DNA from: Rhizoclosmatium globosum
Taxonomy: Eukaryota > Chytridiomycota > Chytridiomycetes > Chytridiales > Chytriomycetaceae
Reading direction: 5' to 3'
Assembly (NCBI GenBank): GCA_002104985.1
Contig: MCGO01000053.1
Coordinates: forward strand, 1 to 64,000
DNA: 64,000 nt
Shown here: positions 11,652 to 22,400 of the stretch, piece after piece
How the letters are laid out: every line of letters starts with the position of its first letter
Position numbering within the stretch: the stretch's first letter is position 1
Program-made: the position numbers and the translations under genes
The notes under the pieces: model-generated
What the model was told of the DNA's origin: nothing
What the model saw: the letters and a program-made list of their open reading frames with translations, nothing else
The model's database searches: none

Positions 11652-11665
11652 GTTATGAGCCCAGG
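11652..11665 (+). promoter_or_regulatory. Primer-binding site complementary to half initiator-Met tRNA
   Basis: One base after the left LTR lies GTTATGAGCCCAGG. Its complement reads CCTGGGCTCATAAC, which is the anticodon arm of eukaryotic initiator methionine tRNA (CAT anticodon). Priming from a tRNA cut in the anticodon loop is known for Drosophila copia and several fungal copia-type elements. The fit is by eye; the host tRNA is not in the window. Confidence 0.8.
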
Positions 11666-11714
11666 TTTATCGCAGTATAGCAAGATGAACAGCAACTCAT
11701 GAGACAATGGCAAT

Positions 11715-11810
11715 ATGAAAAAGCAGAACGAATTCAAAGTCATCCTGCTTGATTCAAAGAACTTTCTTATTCGGAAACGTCTATGCCCCCCTCGGATTTC
11801 GAAAACATGA
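11715..11810 (+). pseudogene. Copia Gag N-terminal fragment (31 codons)
   Basis: The short frame includes LLDSKNFLIRKR, resembling the L-x-G/S-x-N-F-x-x-W-K-R block near the start of copia Gag proteins. It ends at a TGA at 11808. The bulk of Gag is missing. Confidence 0.5.
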
Positions 11811-11928
11811 GTCTAAAATACTCAAAATGTGTGAAGCTTAACGTCAACCCTGTCAGAACAATGCAAACCACCAGAAGAATGGGTCTCAATGTTGAACACA
11901 AAGGGAAAAAGTTGACAAATCAAAAATG

Positions 11929-12083
11929 AAGAATTTATGCAGTATGGAAATTCTTGTTGCAGTTGTGGATCAATGGATCATATTAGTAGAACCTGTCTGA
12001 ACAAAACCAAAAGGGGAAGTAATCCATCCAATCTCACTTCTACCTCAAACACCTCAAACACTGCTTATTTGAATGCATTATGA
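11929..12083 (+). pseudogene. Copia Gag C-terminal fragment with CCHC zinc knuckle
   Basis: At 11955-11996 the frame reads CCSCGSMDHISRTC, a perfect C-x2-C-x4-H-x4-C knuckle of the nucleic-acid-binding Gag tail. It is followed by a Ser/Thr/Asn-rich tail and a stop at 12081-12083. It lies in the same element as the Gag N-terminal fragment but is separated from it by a deletion. Confidence 0.75.
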
Positions 12084-12334
12084 CTGTAACTGCATCAACT
12101 GAATGAACTTCTGAGAAACCATTCGATGCTGGTCGAAAACATGTTGGTTGGGAACCTTGCACGGGTCTGCACTGATTCTGATATGTACAGTATTTGGTTT
12201 TGTTTTGATTATGTTTGTTAACGTTATTTATGTTTGATTCTGCTCTGAAACTGTTACTGTCGAACGATTAAATGTGCTTGCTGTCAACTGTCATGTAGAC
12301 TGAACTGTAAACTGAAATGTAAAACTGTCCTGTA

Positions 12335-12617
12335 TAGAACTTTAATGTTCTACTGTCCTGCATAGAACTTTAATGTTCTACTGTCCTGTCTAGAACTATG
12401 TTGTTCTACTGAACTGAACGTATAGAACTTTATGTTCTACTGAACTGAACTGTATGGAACTTTATGTTCTACTGAACTGAACGTATAGAACTTTATGTTC
12501 TACTGAACTGTATAGAACTGTGTTGTTCTACTGACCTGTATGGAACCTGTGTTGTTCTACTGACCTGTATAGAACTGATGTTCTACTGAACTGAATGCAT
12601 TGAACTTGAATGTTCAA
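12335..12617 (+). repeat. Array of ten short stem-loops inside the LTR element
   Basis: Ten degenerate units of about 26-32 bp each contain an inverted repeat TAGAAC...GTTCTA around a loop of 4-7 bases, separated by CTG(a/t)(a/c)CTG spacers. Loop sequences vary (TTTAAT, TATGTT, TTTAT, TGAT and others) while the arms hold. Two units have TGGAAC, still pairing in RNA by a G-U wobble. The last unit has both arms changed together (TTGAAC...GTTCAA). Confidence 0.9.
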
Positions 12618-12680
12618 CTGAGGGGTATTGGTATATCAGACGGCTTTAATTGAAATGATTACCAACGGATATTATTGAAC

Positions 12681-12688
12681 AGGGGAAG
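12681..12688 (+). promoter_or_regulatory. Polypurine tract
   Basis: AGGGGAAG lies directly before the right LTR, the expected place and composition for plus-strand priming. Confidence 0.85.
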
Positions 12689-12870
12689 TGTCAGAATCTG
12701 GCTTTGCCCATCGGTTTTGTTCAATAATATATAGGAAGAGAAAACTTCTGAAAAACGTGACAATCGTGCATTGTCCTGCCCCGCCCTCCCCTGAACCTCA
12801 TAAGCCGTCGTTCAGCCTTTCTATACTCGATAAGCCCGACTTACCGCTACCGCACTGAGTTATTTTGACA
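12689..12870 (+). repeat. Right LTR
   Basis: 182 bp, same ends as the left LTR, followed directly by the target duplication acggg and the continuing lipase exon. Confidence 0.97.
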
Positions 12871-13150
12871 ACGGGCTGATTGCAACGAATCCTTGAGAGT
12901 TTCCATCCGCGGAAGGTGTGAAGACTGGTTGAATTGTATCCTTCAAAGATGGGTCTTTGCAAAAGTTGCAAGACCAGTTTGAGATGGAGCTACCGTCGTT
13001 GTAGTAGGAAACAAACGCGTAGCGAGTGTGTTTGGTGAAGTAGGCGACTTGGGAAGCTGGAATGACGTTGGTGCTCACGTCACCACCTCCGGCGGAAACA
13101 GAAGCAGCGAGGCCAGTGACAAGAAGAGCAAGCAGTGGAGCGACGATCAT

Positions 13151-13521
13151 GTTTTTGGAATTGAGTTTCTGATTAGGTTAGTGTTGGTGGATCCAGGGTT
13201 TTTATCGTTTCTAGCCAAGACAAGCCCAAAACAAATCACATGCAATTCAAATTTATGGAATGATGCAATCGCACGGTATGGTCTTGAAACAGCCTCATTT
13301 TCGCTTTCGTTGGTTGCTTTAACAACCTCATGCTTGTTACGCGATTTCCCACGTGCAGGGTTTTTTGTGTTGCCACCAATACCCCTGTGGTACGAGCTGT
13401 CAGGGAATTCAATCGACACACTCCAAACGACCAAACTATACTATTTTGGTTTGAATTGTGAGTATTTCACTCTTTATTGCATTTCCGATCATCAGCAGTC
13501 ATTTCAATAAAAATAATAATG
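13151..13521. promoter_or_regulatory. Upstream region of the lipase gene
   Basis: No gene was seen. The region lies between the lipase start and the 3' end of the first membrane-protein paralogue, both on the minus strand, so it should carry the lipase promoter. A palindromic CACGTG (E-box class) lies at 13350-13355; whether it is used is unknown. Confidence 0.3.
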
Positions 13522-14823
13522 CTAGTCCGTCAGGTCAATGGGCGGAGGAACATAATTCCCCTTCTGCTTTCTCTTTTCTTGATCCAATACATATCGTACG
13601 CCAACTCCGAACTGGAGTAGACACAAAACGGCAAAGCACACGATGGCAAGCAGTAGCAAGGCACACATGACACCGAAAGCTAAGAACGGGATTTTAGTTC
13701 TTTGAAAGTCGCTCCCTCCACGGTGAAAGGATGTGACCATTCGATAGATCATGTATGCAAAGATGCCAAGCGTGCCAACGATATGAACAATCACAAGGAC
13801 GGCGTGTTCGTAGCGTATACCATAAAATCCTGTTACGACAGTAATTATTCCGACGATGAAACCCAATACTGGAATCAAGATCTTTCCATTAGCAGAGACT
13901 TTGGTGAGGATCACATCAATCACCAGAAACCCGCAGCCTGCAAAGACGGAATACTTCAAGAGGAGTAAGAACATGTGGTATGTATTGAATGCTGGCGGTA
14001 AGGAGCGTTAGCGCCCATTCACTTCAAAGTAAAACGAGTGCTACCTTTGGTAACCTTTGGAGCCCCTCCTGAAATGCGATACGCCCTCCACCCAAATTCC
14101 CCATACATCTTATAGCTCAAAAACCCGTAAATGGGAATAAAAATTCCTATGATGCATGGAAGAAGTATCTGCGCTGCCAAGAAATATCCAGAATTACTGG
14201 CAACATTCGCATTCACCAGTTGTGGTCTGATGGTATTCAAATCATTATCCGTCTGTAAAATTTGAAGAACGGAGTAGACCAAAAGACCAACGAGATAAAA
14301 GTTGACAGAGATGCATTGGATGCTGTTGCGATGAAGAACTCCATCCCAGACAACGAAAAAGAGGAACCCGATTGAAGCAAGGAATACAGCGTGGTATGTC
14401 AGTTCAATTTTGAAGTTGAGCCAAATGTTTAAGTTGGCATTATTGCCAGTTGAGGTAGGTTGTTCTTGAAGCAAGGTGTTTTTAACGGTGTTTTCGTTGG
14501 CCATAATCCATGACTCGCATCCAGCCTACAAAATAGATTTAGTGTGTATTGATCATATTCTTTCCTGAAGTAGATACGAACACAGAGAATGGACACAATC
14601 AAGGTGACGAGCAAAGTCCGCAGGGCCCAGTATACTTTGACATCGCCATCTTCTTTGCTGCAACCAATGTCAGAATAGATGTTGACAAAGTAGCCACTCA
14701 CGGTAGAATGTAGTCGATGGGCCGTTTCTTCGGTTTCTGAGGGATCAATACCACAGCCGGAGCAGGCAGAAACGCCTCACTCGACTCGTTACTGTCTCTA
14801 AATGTCGAATAGTTGTACGACAT
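13522..14823 (-). CDS. UPF0658-like Golgi-type multipass membrane protein, paralogue A
   Basis: Four exons: 14702-14823, 14582-14657, 14045-14525 and 13522-13991, 382 residues. The Pro/Ser-rich cytosolic N-terminus leads to about seven hydrophobic helices. Family landmarks shared by all four paralogues are W-V/L-N-F-K-x-E-L, a W-D-G segment, W-R-x-Y-R-I-S/T-G-G, an L-L-L-K-x-S-x-F-x-x-G-F helix, and a C-terminal L-D-Q-E...PPPIDL tail. The architecture resembles fungal UPF0658 Golgi membrane proteins. That assignment is by memory of the family pattern, and no function is known. Intron 2 (14526-14581) starts GTTCGT, an unusual donor; the paralogues fix its position. Confidence 0.85.
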
Positions 14824-14979
14824 CAAAGGTTGTGTGGTCGTCACCCTGAAGGTTTGGAGTTATGTTTTGGTCGAACCTCAAAACAAACTCGTATCCATTT
14901 TTAACCGACTCAGGTTCGCCTTAAGTTCTGCCCAGGTCAAGCAGTATGAATTTAATGCATTTCTTTTTTTATTATCTGC

Positions 14980-16308
14980 TTAAGCGTCCAGGTCGATTTC
15001 TGGAGGTTGAAACTCGCCAAGCTTTTTCTTCTTCTCCTGATCCAACACTTCCTTCAATCCCGTACCAAAGTTCATCATACATACTATGCCGTACGCGAAT
15101 GATCCAAATAAGAGCAAAAAACTGGCGCATGAATACATAATGAAAGGTACCTCGATTCTTGAAATGTTCGAGATGTCTTCACTGCCACGATTATACGCTT
15201 CATACAATCGATTCCCAACATATGCTACAGCCGCAAGAGTTCCCACTTGATAAATTACGGTGAGCCATTTGATTTCATATCGAACGCCGTAAAAGCCTGA
15301 TAAAGCAACACCAAATGCTGCCACAGAGCCAATAATCGGAATAAGAAGCTTGCCCTGGCTTGTCACCTCAGTCAAGACCAAATCAATCACGGTGAATCCA
15401 GTCAGGAAAAAGATGGAGAACTTGATGAGGAGCAAAAGAATGTCATACGCGAAAAAGACTTTCTGAAGTTTGATGGATCCGCCGGTAATTCGATATTGTC
15501 GCCACCCAAAGTCTTTAACAAGCTTCCTCGTCAAGAATGCAAATACAGGGATGAAAGTTCCAATGACGCATGGAAGCATAATTTGGGCAGCAAGAAACGC
15601 GCCAGTGTCTGCATTTTCGACTTCTGGAACATTCTGCACCAACAGTTCTTGATCCTTCTTGATTTGAACAATTTGAGTAATAGAGTAAATAAATAGACCG
15701 ATGTTGTAGAAGTTGATGGCATATAGCTCCATTGAATTGAGGTGACTTTCATAGCGAGTAATCAGTTTAGCAGAGATCGATTTGTACGCATCTTACATAA
15801 TCGCGTCCCATGTAACAAACAACCAAAATACGATTGAAGCAAGGAATACTGATTCATATCTGCTGCCACGTTAGAAGGCCCAAGCAAATGGAAATTCAAC
15901 TCACACGAGCTCCACTTTAAAGTTGTACCAGATATCAAAGAGCTCCTCTTGAGTATCTGCATCTGGAATCAGAGTGTCACGAAGGTCTCGTTGGCTGACA
16001 ACCACCCATATCTCAAATGCCAACTACTTTCAAACGTTAAAAACTACTTCAGCAACGTATCGATGACTCACACAGACGGCGGTTGTAACAACTATTGCCA
16101 CCAATGTTATTCGTGCCCAGAAGACCTTGAGGTCGCCTGTCTGTTGTCTACGGAACAGAGGTTACAATTGGAACGCAATCCTCCAAGGAACAACGCACGG
16201 TATGATTCGCCGCTTCAGACTCGCCAATGTATATGTGCTTGAAAGTCCTTCCGTCTTATCGGTTGTTGAACTGGCGGTTGCAGTTCTGGTTGCCAAAGAT
16301 GATGACAT
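14980..16308 (-). CDS. UPF0658-like multipass membrane protein, paralogue B
   Basis: Five exons: 16199-16308, 16072-16147, 15905-16023, 15797-15859 and 14980-15745, 377 residues in one frame. It opens MSSSLATRTATASSTTDK, a Ser/Thr-rich cytosolic tail. Hydrophobic helices follow, with the conserved WRQYRITGGS block and the tail LDQEKKKKLGEFQPPEIDLDA shown here only in part of its length by the other copies as well. The acidic IDLDA end recurs in B, C and D and could be a sorting signal, though none is known. It lies about 160 bp from paralogue A, same strand. Confidence 0.87.
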
Positions 16309-16403
16309 TCGTTTCGTCAAAGTTTCAACGCAACAAATAAAATGAATCAACTTCGTTTATTTTTTTAATATGTGGCAAAGTAAAGCAATAAGAGGCCTAT
16401 TGC

Positions 16404-17813
16404 TCAAGCATCAAGATCAATTTCCTGTGGTGGTAGTTCTCCATCCTTCCGTCTCTGCTCTTGATCCAACACATCTTTGAGCCCTTTCCCGAAATTCGTA
16501 TATGATACGACTCCAAATACAATGGATGCAATCACAAGTAGAGCTGATAGAGCGGCATACAACAGGAATGGCAATTCCGCACGCTTATAGTCGGACTCGT
16601 TATTCACATCTAATGATCGATTGTAGGCTTCGTAGACTCTTTCGATCAGGTAACCAATTACTAGACAGCATCCGAAAATGTAAAAGCTGAGGAGGTATCC
16701 ATTTTCTCTTCGAGCTCCATAAAAACCAGCTGCGGTGAGAAGAACTCCGAATATGCCTCCAACAATTGATATGACATATTTTCCGCGGTCAGTAACAGTG
16801 GTTAGAGCCTGTTCTAAAAGTCAACGGAAACTCACACAAATTTGAGTACAAAATCATACCAAATCCAGGACAGTGAACGCAGTCACGAAGAACAAAGCAA
16901 ACTTAAGCAGCAGCAATAAGATATGGTAAGAATAGATGACTTTTTCCAGTTGTTTGTTTCCACCCGTGATTCTGTACTGACGCCATCCAAACTCGAGAAA
17001 CATGCGGTAGGTCAAATAAGCAAACAGTGGAATGAAGACGCCGATTAGACAAGGCAAAAGAATCTGAGCCGCAAGGAAGTATCCAGAGTTATAATAGTTC
17101 TTGTCGAATCCGACCCAATTGTCTGCAATTCGATCAAAGTCGTTGGACGTTTGTTTGATTTGAAGAAGAGAGTAAACAAGGATTCCAACATTGTATGCAT
17201 TAATTCCAAAGCATTGCATGATGTTTTTGTTTCTGCAAATGAGTGGGTTAGAACTCTGTGATTGCGGGTGTGCATCTTACAAAAGCCCATCCCAAGTACA
17301 TCCGAGCCAGAAGATGATTGACGCAAGAAAAACAGAGTGATATCTATAAAGCATTAGCTGTTTGCAATGAATACATTTCAGCTCACGTCAATCCCACTCT
17401 GAAGTTCACCCAAACAGCATCGTAAGCGGCATCGAAGTTCGTTTTATCATTTACCAAAGCATCCAGAACCATGTTCTTTACAATAGATTCCTCGACCATG
17501 ATCCAAATCTCAGCGCCAGCCTGTGCAAGAGTTAGCAACCACTTGCCAAGGCCAAGGGGTTAGGCATCAAGTGACTCACGCAGAGAAAGGTCACCACGAG
17601 GACAGAAACCAACGCATATCGAGCCCATTTCACAGTGATGTCGTCTGTTTGTTGTCTGTGGATTGTGGATGGAGTGGATGATGTGTTATTGGATTGAATG
17701 TGCGATGCCTGGTCCACTTACGGAATCAGTCTGGAAATGATGGACGAGGACTTTGTCGACTGCCGCTTAGCAAGTCCGGCACTCGAAGGCTCGCGGGTCG
17801 AAGCGTCGGCCAT
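16404..17813 (-). CDS. UPF0658-like multipass membrane protein, paralogue C
   Basis: Six exons: 17722-17813, 17580-17655, 17387-17520, 17281-17343, 16860-17232 and 16404-16808, 380 residues. It starts MADASTREPSSAGLAKRQ. It has the most introns of the four copies. Its last intron, between a V-L-D-L helix and ALTTVTDRGK, is found in no other copy. Core motifs are the same: VNFRVGLT, WDGLL, WRQYRITGGNKQLEK, and the end LPPQEIDLDA. The upstream gap to paralogue D is about 210 bp, presumably its promoter. Confidence 0.87.
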
Positions 17814-18025
17814 TTGGGGAGATGGCGGAGATGCTGTTGCGACGAGAAAATTTGCACGAGAGGTCATTCCAGTTTCTTGTGCGTTCCACTCCCTCTTATC
17901 CTCTCTTACTCGTATTGCACAGTTGAACTTCTCAATTACTTCAAGTAGACAGTTGGAAGCAACTCAAATATACAAGTAGTTTGTCTCTTTAAACGCAATA
18001 AATACAATGAATGAGGCCTCTCTTC

Positions 18026-19327
18026 TCATGCATCCAAATCAATTGTAGGCGACCTGTATAGTCCCTTCCTCCACCTTGATTCCATATCAAGCACATCTCG
18101 TAACCCTTTCCCAAAGTTACGTACACATAAAATCCCAAAAACAACGGATGAGGCCAACAGAGCCCAACCAAGAACTGCTGAGAATATGAGCGGAGTTTGC
18201 ACACGATCGAATGTTTTGCCTTCCAGCGAATAAACTAGATAAATCTCCGTTACTGATACCACAAGCAGTGCAGTACAGCCAATAATGAACGCAACAGCCA
18301 GTGGTTTGGACTCTTTCCGAATGGAAAAGAAACCAACTATTCCATTGAACACATTGAAAGCCATGGAGAATATCACGAGAGCCCACATTCCTTCCACTCC
18401 AGTTTTGGGATATGCGAGGTAAAATATCTGAAGCCCAAAGCCAAAGAAGAGGGTATACTTGATCAAAAGTAATAGAATGTTGTAGTTTATGAACACTGTG
18501 GAAACTCCAGTGAGAATCAAAAATACGACAGCAGTGATTGCCTCACCTTTCTCCAGGATCTTACTCCCACCAGTGATTCGATATCGACGCCAAGCAAACT
18601 CACGATAGCATTTAATGGTGAGGTAAATGAAGACTGGCTGAAATATGACAATGACAATGGGTACCATGACTTGAGCAGTTAAATACAAGTCACCATTCCG
18701 GACTTGAGGAGAATCTTTATAATTCACATCCAAGTCATTCAAGTCCTCATAAGTTTGAAAGATTTGTGTGATGCTGTATATCGTCAGCCCGATATGTAAT
18801 ACATGGACTGAAATCAACTGCAAGATATTCTGATGCCTTTGAAGAGAGTCAGCAATTATTCGAGCAAAAGTTCACTAATACATACAGGATACCGTCCCAT
18901 GTCACGAAAACGAGGAACAGAGATGCCAAAAAGAACACAATGTTGAAAGTTGCACCAATCTTGAAGTTCTCATAAGCCAAATCACTAGTATTTCGAGTCG
19001 CCACGCTGGATGTTGTAAGATAGTCCAGCATAGCTTGTTCTTCGATGACGATGAAGGATTCGCTCAATAACTAGGACGCATTCCAGAAGTGAGTGCTAAA
19101 CGACACAGCCACATTCACATCTGCATACCAATAGGACAGCTACACACACGATCCAGATAAGTGTTATTCGACTCCATTTAGCGCTGAGATCTGGTGATGG
19201 TTGCCTGTGAAGGTGTCAATGGGAAGATACTTTGGATTCCAAAGTTGACAACGAACGGAAGTAGCCTACTCAGAACGTGGTCTTTCACCGACACAGATCG
19301 CATTGCAGATGCAGAAGATCCATCCAT
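18026..19327 (-). CDS. UPF0658-like multipass membrane protein, paralogue D
   Basis: Five exons: 19257-19327, 19129-19204, 18886-19070, 18547-18836 and 18026-18495, 363 residues. It is the most divergent copy; its conserved core is WRRYRITGGSKILEK, then INYNILLLLIKYTLFF. The fourth intron (18496-18546, gtgagg...cacag) is 51 bp, has no stop and keeps the frame, so retention would insert 17 residues. Its position matches an intron in paralogue A. The first intron has the unusual donor GTTCGT. The end reads SPTIDLDA. Confidence 0.85.
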
Positions 19328-19417
19328 CTCTGCGGAAATGAAATTTTGGGTCTCTGGAGACCTTTCGTTTAAAATTCATAGCCCGCCCAAAACAGAAGTG
19401 CTTTATTGAGCAATAAT

Positions 19418-22400
19418 TTACTTTTGAATGTCAGCCAAGAGTTCCAATAAAGTTGCCGAACTCCATGCCTGAGTTGGACAAGAATGGTGGCAATACTGTC
19501 CATCAGCATTCGTCAATTCAGGAAGTCCAGCAAAGGGGTTTCGATCAAGATCAAAAATATGATTCTTCTGGTTCAACAAGACACTCTGAATCCACCCAAT
19601 CACCTCAGATTTCTTGCTGGAGTTGGAACCGGGGGCTATTGTGTGGAAGTAGAGGTACGCTCGCAAGAAGAATCCAACAACCCAACCCCATTCTGGGCCA
19701 TTGTGATAATTGAATCCATGAGCAACCGAACTATCATCAGAATCATTAGCATTGTCATAGACTCCGCGATAAGCCCAATCTTTTGGATCTAGAGTTTTGA
19801 TTCCTGTAATACACCAACTCAGTCATCAAGTCACAAATTAATAGCAACTTACCCAGTGGACCAAGCAGACTCTCCTTAACGGCATCCAGTGCAATTCGAG
19901 CGTGATCAGGATCGAACAATTCTGGAGCAACAACCAGGGCAACACAGAAGTTGGGCCTGAACTGGAAGTCTGTGTATGGTTGCGAGGAATTCAATGTGTC
20001 TTTGTAAATTCCGCGTCTGTTGATAAGCTCGATAGCACCCAATTTAAAGTCCTTATCCTCTTGAGGGACTATCAAATACGTCAGACCCTTGGCATAACGA
20101 TTACATACTTACATTTTGGAATATAGTAGTACTTTTCAAACGACTTCAGAAGCATAGAGTTCCATTCAATGTACGAAACAGTTTTCCCTAATGCATCATT
20201 CAGAAAATGGAGACAATCAAATTTGTACTCACCTTGAGCAACAACAGTTGACGCAGGATAGACTTTCTTACCGACGGGCGAACTGAGGACATCTTCCACA
20301 ACCCATCGCAAAGCAGCTTTCAGCAAACCAACAATTTCAACAGGAGCGCCATCTCGCGGCGTCGCTGGCAAACCTTTAGTTCCAGCCTTCTCAGAATCAC
20401 CCATCTTGTCCATCCACGTTCCGCAGTTATACCGGTTCCCACCAAACACGATTCCAGTACCATCTTCAAATCGCGTTCCACACTGAACTTCAAATCCTAC
20501 GTCTCTCATTGCGTGATCCAAGTTCGGCCCAGCGTTCCACTCCTTAAACTGAATTCCTCTTGCATGTCTTTCAAAGATTTCGTGACACAGTTCTCCAATT
20601 GTTGATTCATACGCATAAGCCTTAGGGTCATCCACGGAAACAAAGATGTCTCCTTCGTCTCCAGGAACGTCGTCTGTTTCATCTACTTTCAAGTAATCCG
20701 CCCCTTGTCGGTAACGACGCTTTGGAGGGAATCTTCTCTTGACAGTGACACCCAAAAATGCCAACCCTTCTGGCGCTTGCTTGCAATACTGCTGCACACC
20801 CCATAACCACCACCAAGTCGCATCGCGAGCATTATACCGTGGGAACGTACCTTGGTCCAACAAGTTTGGAATCAGTCCATGACGAAGAACAGATCCAAAA
20901 GCAATCAAATGGCTCTTTGCAGCGTCATAGTAACCAGGAACCAGTAGTAGCCCTGGGAGGGAAATGAAAATATCACGACCCCAACAACGCATGTGACGCG
21001 AAGCAAAGTGAGGTAATCCTGCAGCCATAGAAGCAATTCCGTTGGAATTATTGAAGGGAGATTCGGGGTATTTCCCAACTGGGAAGAGACTTGTTGTGGT
21101 TACGCGACCATAAACCTGGTGTGTAGTCATAAGGAGAGCCTGCGAAAGTGTCTCAAGAGATGAAACGCGCAAAGATGATGTATCGGGACAAATGAATTTT
21201 GCAGCAGTTTGGGAGACCCGACGAATCACATGAAATCGTACAGCATTATAGGCCAAGAAGATAATTTGGAAAAAGTACTTTGGAACAAACGACGGAGAAA
21301 TGTTTTTGACGATAGCAAAGCGTTCAGAAAACCAGTTGGCGAGTGCAAGCACTTTTGGATTCTGGGCCGAGTACCTGATAGAAAATCAGTTATAGCAATA
21401 GTTATTGTTGGAAACTTACTTATTCAATCGACCAACAACATATTCCATCATCCATGGCCCTGCCCTCAAGTTTGAACAAATAGCATGTCCCAAATCATTG
21501 TTTCTTGCAACTTTTTGAATCACCGACATGAATCCTTGCAATCCACAATATGGCAAAGGCCCATGCCCAGGAATGTCGTAAACGCCATCACCTATCATAG
21601 AGTTAACTTCCATCAATCTTCACGAATAAAACACAAACCAATCGCATCTTGTTCTTCAGTTCCACATCTGAACAGGGCAATATTCACATCTTCTACCCCA
21701 AAATCTTCCACAGCTTCCCAAAGTCCAGGTGGCCACGTACTTCTCTTCTCTGTGAACGCAAGCAACCCACTGTCCAACACATCACGTCCCATCTGGATCA
21801 TAATTTCAGCACCGCGGTTTCGGTTATCAACGCCCATCAGTTTCCAGAGTTTCTCAAGACATCCGAGATCGTAATCACTGATTTGAATACCATCCACAAT
21901 GGTATCACGTTGTGGAGGCTTCATCACCAGCTTTCGAACAAGAAGTGGGGACGGCTCTGCACTAGGACCTCCATGTTGAGTCAAGTCAACAGCCATTCGC
22001 ATTGGAGGTGGGATTGGAGACATCGTCACATCAGGAACCACCAAGTTCATTCCAGACTCTTTCATCCATGTTCTATACAGAACGATTGATCCGGGCAAGA
22101 AAGTTTGGCCGTTGATGGTTAGGATAGTTTGCATTCCTTGATTATCCCCGTGAAGTTGCTCTTCGCGGGAGTTGACAAGAGTTGTCAAGACCGCCGAAAA
22201 ATCAAGGAAACAAGGGAGACCGGCAATAGCTCCAATAGTTTTTCTTCCGTGCACTCTTGCACGTTCATCTCGTGCGTGGGCGATCGCCTCAGAATCGTGA
22301 GGACCGTAAGGTCCGCTGTTGCTCAAAAGATCGTCAGATGACGAAGATGCAACAAGGTGTGCTTGAACTCTAAGTCCGGCAGATTCGATAATATGGACAG

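Larger units (their letters stand above)
11468..12870 (+). mobile_element. Non-autonomous copia-like LTR element, 1.4 kb, inserted in the lipase gene
   Basis: Two LTRs (183 and 182 bp, differing by one base indel) begin TGTCA and end TGACA. They are bordered by the 5-bp target duplication acggg (11463-11467 and 12871-12875). A primer-binding site follows the left LTR and a purine tract precedes the right one, so the element reads left to right. The 1038-bp interior has no protease, integrase or reverse transcriptase. It keeps only two Gag scraps (11715-11810 and about 11929-12083) and a long stem-loop array. This matches a TRIM-like or internally deleted derivative that must be mobilised by another element. 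The near-identical LTRs indicate a very recent insertion. Confidence 0.96.
10784..13150 (-). pseudogene. Secreted class-3 triacylglycerol lipase gene disrupted by an LTR element
   Basis: The 5' part (12876-13150) encodes a signal peptide (MIVAPLLALLVTGLAASVSA) and the N-terminal region. The rest (11038-11467 and 10784-10978, joined over a 59-bp gtaaga...tag intron) carries the catalytic core. The nucleophile elbow is GHSLGG; the likely acid is the Asp of NDIVPHL and the base the His of ASHGKYFG. The paired Cys and EYW-I block are typical of fungal lipase_3 enzymes. The gene is otherwise complete: leaving out the LTR element and one copy of the acggg duplication joins the two parts in frame. 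As sequenced, translation from the start runs into the element and stops within a few codons. An intact allele may exist if the isolate is not haploid. Confidence 0.93.
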
